From contig CP126120.1 in assembly GCA_030123585.1 (NCBI GenBank), forward strand, positions 2,667,001 through 2,731,000: a stretch of DNA of 64,000 bases. Reading direction: 5' to 3'. The translations under genes were made by a program, and so were the position numbers. The notes beneath the pieces were generated by a model, which was given only the letters and a program-made list of their open reading frames with translations, made no database searches and was not told the origin of the DNA. Every line of letters begins with the position of its first letter. The stretch's first letter is position 1. The DNA is from Rhodanobacteraceae bacterium. Lineage in GTDB: Bacteria > Pseudomonadota > Gammaproteobacteria > Xanthomonadales > Rhodanobacteraceae. Below are positions 62,000 through 64,000 of this stretch, piece after piece.

Positions 62000-64000
62000 A
62001 TGGTGACACGCAGACGTTTCCTGCAAGGTGCGATGACATTGGCGTTGCTGGAGCGCATCGATCCGCACGCTGCGTTGGCGCGCACCGCCGACGCACGGAG
62101 CGCAACTCCGGATTCGGCCACCGGCGTTTCGCGCTACGTCGATGTGTTCGTCGGCACCGGCGGCCACGGCCATACGTTCCCCGGCGCGACGGTGCCGTGG
62201 GGCATGGTGCAACTTTCGCCCGACACCCACACCCACGGCTGGGATGCGTGTTCGGGCTATCACGAAGGCGACGGTTCGATCATGGGGTTCTCGCACACAC
62301 ACCTTTCCGGCACCGGCGGCGCCGACATGCTGGACGTGCTGGTGATGCCCGCGCAGGGAGATGTTCTGCTCGACCCCGGCACGCGCGGCTTGCCCGACGA
62401 GCTTTATTACTCGCGCTACGACGCCGCGGCGCGCGGCAAGCATCTTGCAGCCGACGTGGTCGCGCATCCCGGCAAGGGCTATCGCTCGCGCTACGACAAG
62501 GCGTCCGAGCGCGGCGCGCCCGGCTATTACACGGTGCACCTCACCGACCACGACATCACGGCCGAACTGACCGCGACCGCGCGCGCGGGCCTGCATCGCT
62601 ACACGTTCAACAAGCAGGGCGCGGGACATTTGCTGGTCGATCTCGCGCACGGCTATCGGGACGGCGTGGACAAACCCTGCAACGTTTCGGATGCCGAACT
62701 GAAAGTGGTTGGCCACGACATGCTGGTGGGCGGCCGGCGCGTGCACGAATGGGCCAACGGGCGCTACATCTATTTTGCCATGAAAGTGTCGCGACCGTTC
62801 ACGCGCGCCGAGCTGTATTCGGACGACAGGCCGCTCACCTCCGCGGCGAACGCGCAAGGCAAGAGCCTGAAAGCCGCGCTGCATTTCGACGATGCGTCAA
62901 AAGCACCGCTGCTGGTGAAGGTCGGCATTTCCGGCGTGGACATCGACGGCGCGCTGCGCAATCTCGAAGCGGAATTGCCGGATTGGGATTTCGAACGCGT
63001 GCGACGCAGCGCGGCCGAGCAGTGGGAACGCGAGCTCGCGCGCATCCGCATCGATGCGCCGGACGATGTCAGGCGCACGTTCTACAGCGGGCTGTACCAC
63101 GCGATGCTCGCGCCGACGCTGTTCAGCGATGTCGATGATCGCTATCGAGGCATGGACCTCAAGGTGCACACGTTGCCGAAGGGTCAGCACAACTACAGCA
63201 CCTATTCGCTGTGGGATACGTACCGCGCGCTGCATCCACTGTACACGCTGTTCCTGCCGGACAAGGTGCCGGATCTGGTGCAGGGCCTGGTGCGCAAGGC
63301 CAACGAAAGCCCGCAGGGCCCCGCGATCTGGCCGCTGCAGGGCGTCGAGACCGGCACCATGATCGGCTATCACTCGGTCGTGGTGATCGCTGAAGCGCAG
63401 GCCAAGGGTTTCACCGGCATCGATTACGCCGCGGCGTGGCCGATGTACCGCGATCGCGCGCTGAGCTCCGACTGGCTCGGCCTCGGCTGGTACCGCAAGC
63501 TCGGTTATCTGCCCAGCGACGCGGAGTCCGAAGCGGTCAGCAAGACGCTCGAATATGCCTACGACGACTGGGCGTTGTCGCACCTGGCGGCGGGCGTGGG
63601 CGAGTCGGCGGACGCGAAGGCGCTGCGCGAACGTTCGCGCAACTACCACAACGTGTTCGATCGCAAGCTCGGCTTCATGCGGCCGCGCGGCGCGGCCGGC
63701 GAGTGGCTGGAACCGTTCGATCCGATCGAGATGGGCCACTCGGACCAATGGCGCGATTACACCGAATCGAATCCGTGGGTGGCGACCTTCCTCAACCAGC
63801 ATGATCTTTATCAGTACATGCAGATGTTCGGCGGCAAGGCCGCGTTCGAGCGCAAGCTGGACGAACTCTTCACCACCGCGTCCACGCTGCCGCCCAACGC
63901 GCCGCCCGACATCGCCGGCATGGTCGGCCAGTACGCGCACGGCAACGAGCCGAGCCACCACATCGCGTACCTGTACGCGTACACGGGCTCGCACTGGAAG
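62000..64000 (+). CDS. GH92 alpha-mannosidase, twin-arginine exported (3' end cut by window edge)
   Basis: Predicted calcium-dependent exo-alpha-mannosidase; 667 residues are visible and the frame is open at the edge. The leader VTRRRFLQGAMTLALLERI is a strong Tat signal. The N-terminal beta domain has DVFVGTGGHGHTFPGATVPW, then MGFSHTHLSGTGGAD, the GH92 hallmark. The helical domain has YSTYSLWDTYRALHPLYTLF and ESPQGPAIWPLQGVETGTMI, here shown in parts PQGPAIWPLQG and ETGTMIGYHS. HGNEPSHHIAYLYAY gives the likely general acid Glu650. The rest of the domain, about 70-100 residues, lies outside the window. ATG 62000 is 38 bp after a family C repeat. Confidence 0.92.
   Translation, partial: MVTRRRFLQGAMTLALLERIDPHAALARTADARSATPDSATGVSRYVDVFVGTGGHGHTFPGATVPWGMVQLSPDTHTHGWDACSGYHEGDGSIMGFSHTHLSGTGGADMLDVLVMPAQGDVLLDPGTRGLPDELYYSRYDAAARGKHLAADVVAHPGKGYRSRYDKASERGAPGYYTVHLTDHDITAELTATARAGLHRYTFNKQGAGHLLVDLAHGYRDGVDKPCNVSDAELKVVGHDMLVGGRRVHEWANGRYIYFAMKVSRPFTRAELYSDDRPLTSAANAQGKSLKAALHFDDASKAPLLVKVGISGVDIDGALRNLEAELPDWDFERVRRSAAEQWERELARIRIDAPDDVRRTFYSGLYHAMLAPTLFSDVDDRYRGMDLKVHTLPKGQHNYSTYSLWDTYRALHPLYTLFLPDKVPDLVQGLVRKANESPQGPAIWPLQGVETGTMIGYHSVVVIAEAQAKGFTGIDYAAAWPMYRDRALSSDWLGLGWYRKLGYLPSDAESEAVSKTLEYAYDDWALSHLAAGVGESADAKALRERSRNYHNVFDRKLGFMRPRGAAGEWLEPFDPIEMGHSDQWRDYTESNPWVATFLNQHDLYQYMQMFGGKAAFERKLDELFTTASTLPPNAPPDIAGMVGQYAHGNEPSHHIAYLYAYTGSHWK

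Overview
The window is about 64 kb of high-GC DNA with dense coding, ATGA/GTGA gene overlaps and a housekeeping order (prmA, zinc-ribbon/DUF3426, fis, purH; engB, cytochrome c4, two dsbA genes, an exo/endonuclease-family gene) that I associate with Xanthomonadales. A Xanthomonadaceae/Rhodanobacteraceae-type gammaproteobacterium is the best guess. No rRNA, tRNA, CRISPR array, IS element or phage gene was seen.

Layout. 1-5755 (minus): a quinone-linked molybdopterin oxidoreductase of the SoeA/SoeB (sulfite dehydrogenase) type with an SLC13 transporter gene between the two subunits; the left edge cuts soeB. 5817-8679 (plus): WYL regulator, patatin-like hydrolase, SIMPL protein. 8920-30713: core genes, including uvrD, polA, purH, fis, prmA, cca, slt, tandem dsbA, cytochrome c4, engB and a plant-type gshA. 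30863-34104 (plus): a four-gene heme-copper cluster (CuA subunit, catalytic subunit, SCO1/SenC, small membrane protein) that matches the norSY-senC-orf1 type of nitric oxide reductase; its catalytic subunit lacks the usual active-site tyrosine. 34283-35617: an undescribed secreted HExxH protein.

35819 to the right edge is one catabolic island. It holds an N-glycan processing set: GlcNAc-Asn amidase, two GH29 fucosidases, GH20 hexosaminidase, GH2 beta-mannosidase, GH3 with PA14, GH125 and GH92 mannosidases, and a TonB-dependent receptor. It also holds a full non-phosphorylative L-fucose pathway: permease, mutarotase, dehydrogenase, lactonase, dehydratase, keto-deoxy-fuconate dehydrogenase and diketo-acid hydrolase. 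An IclR regulator sits between the fucose permease and the glycosidases. The likely sequence is: oligosaccharide enters through the TonB receptor, is trimmed in the periplasm (four enzymes carry twin-arginine leaders), and the released fucose goes through FucP to pyruvate and lactate. The GH3 enzyme is the candidate for the xylose that marks plant N-glycans.

The most unusual feature is a set of dispersed repeat families. Family A is about 100 bp with CGTCATTCC ends. Family B is built on CCCTCTCCC hairpins. Family C has GTAGGTTGGGCTGA inverted ends. A fourth group consists of heptanucleotide tandem arrays. Copies of A, B and the heptamer group lie inside genes, in frame, and add peptide segments to SoeA (twice), SoeB, PolA, PrmA and the beta-mannosidase. 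The family A peptide in SoeA and in the mannosidase is in the same frame and recognisably the same module. All three heptamers (GGGAATC, GGGACTC, GTGCCAA) have no stop codon in any of the six frames.
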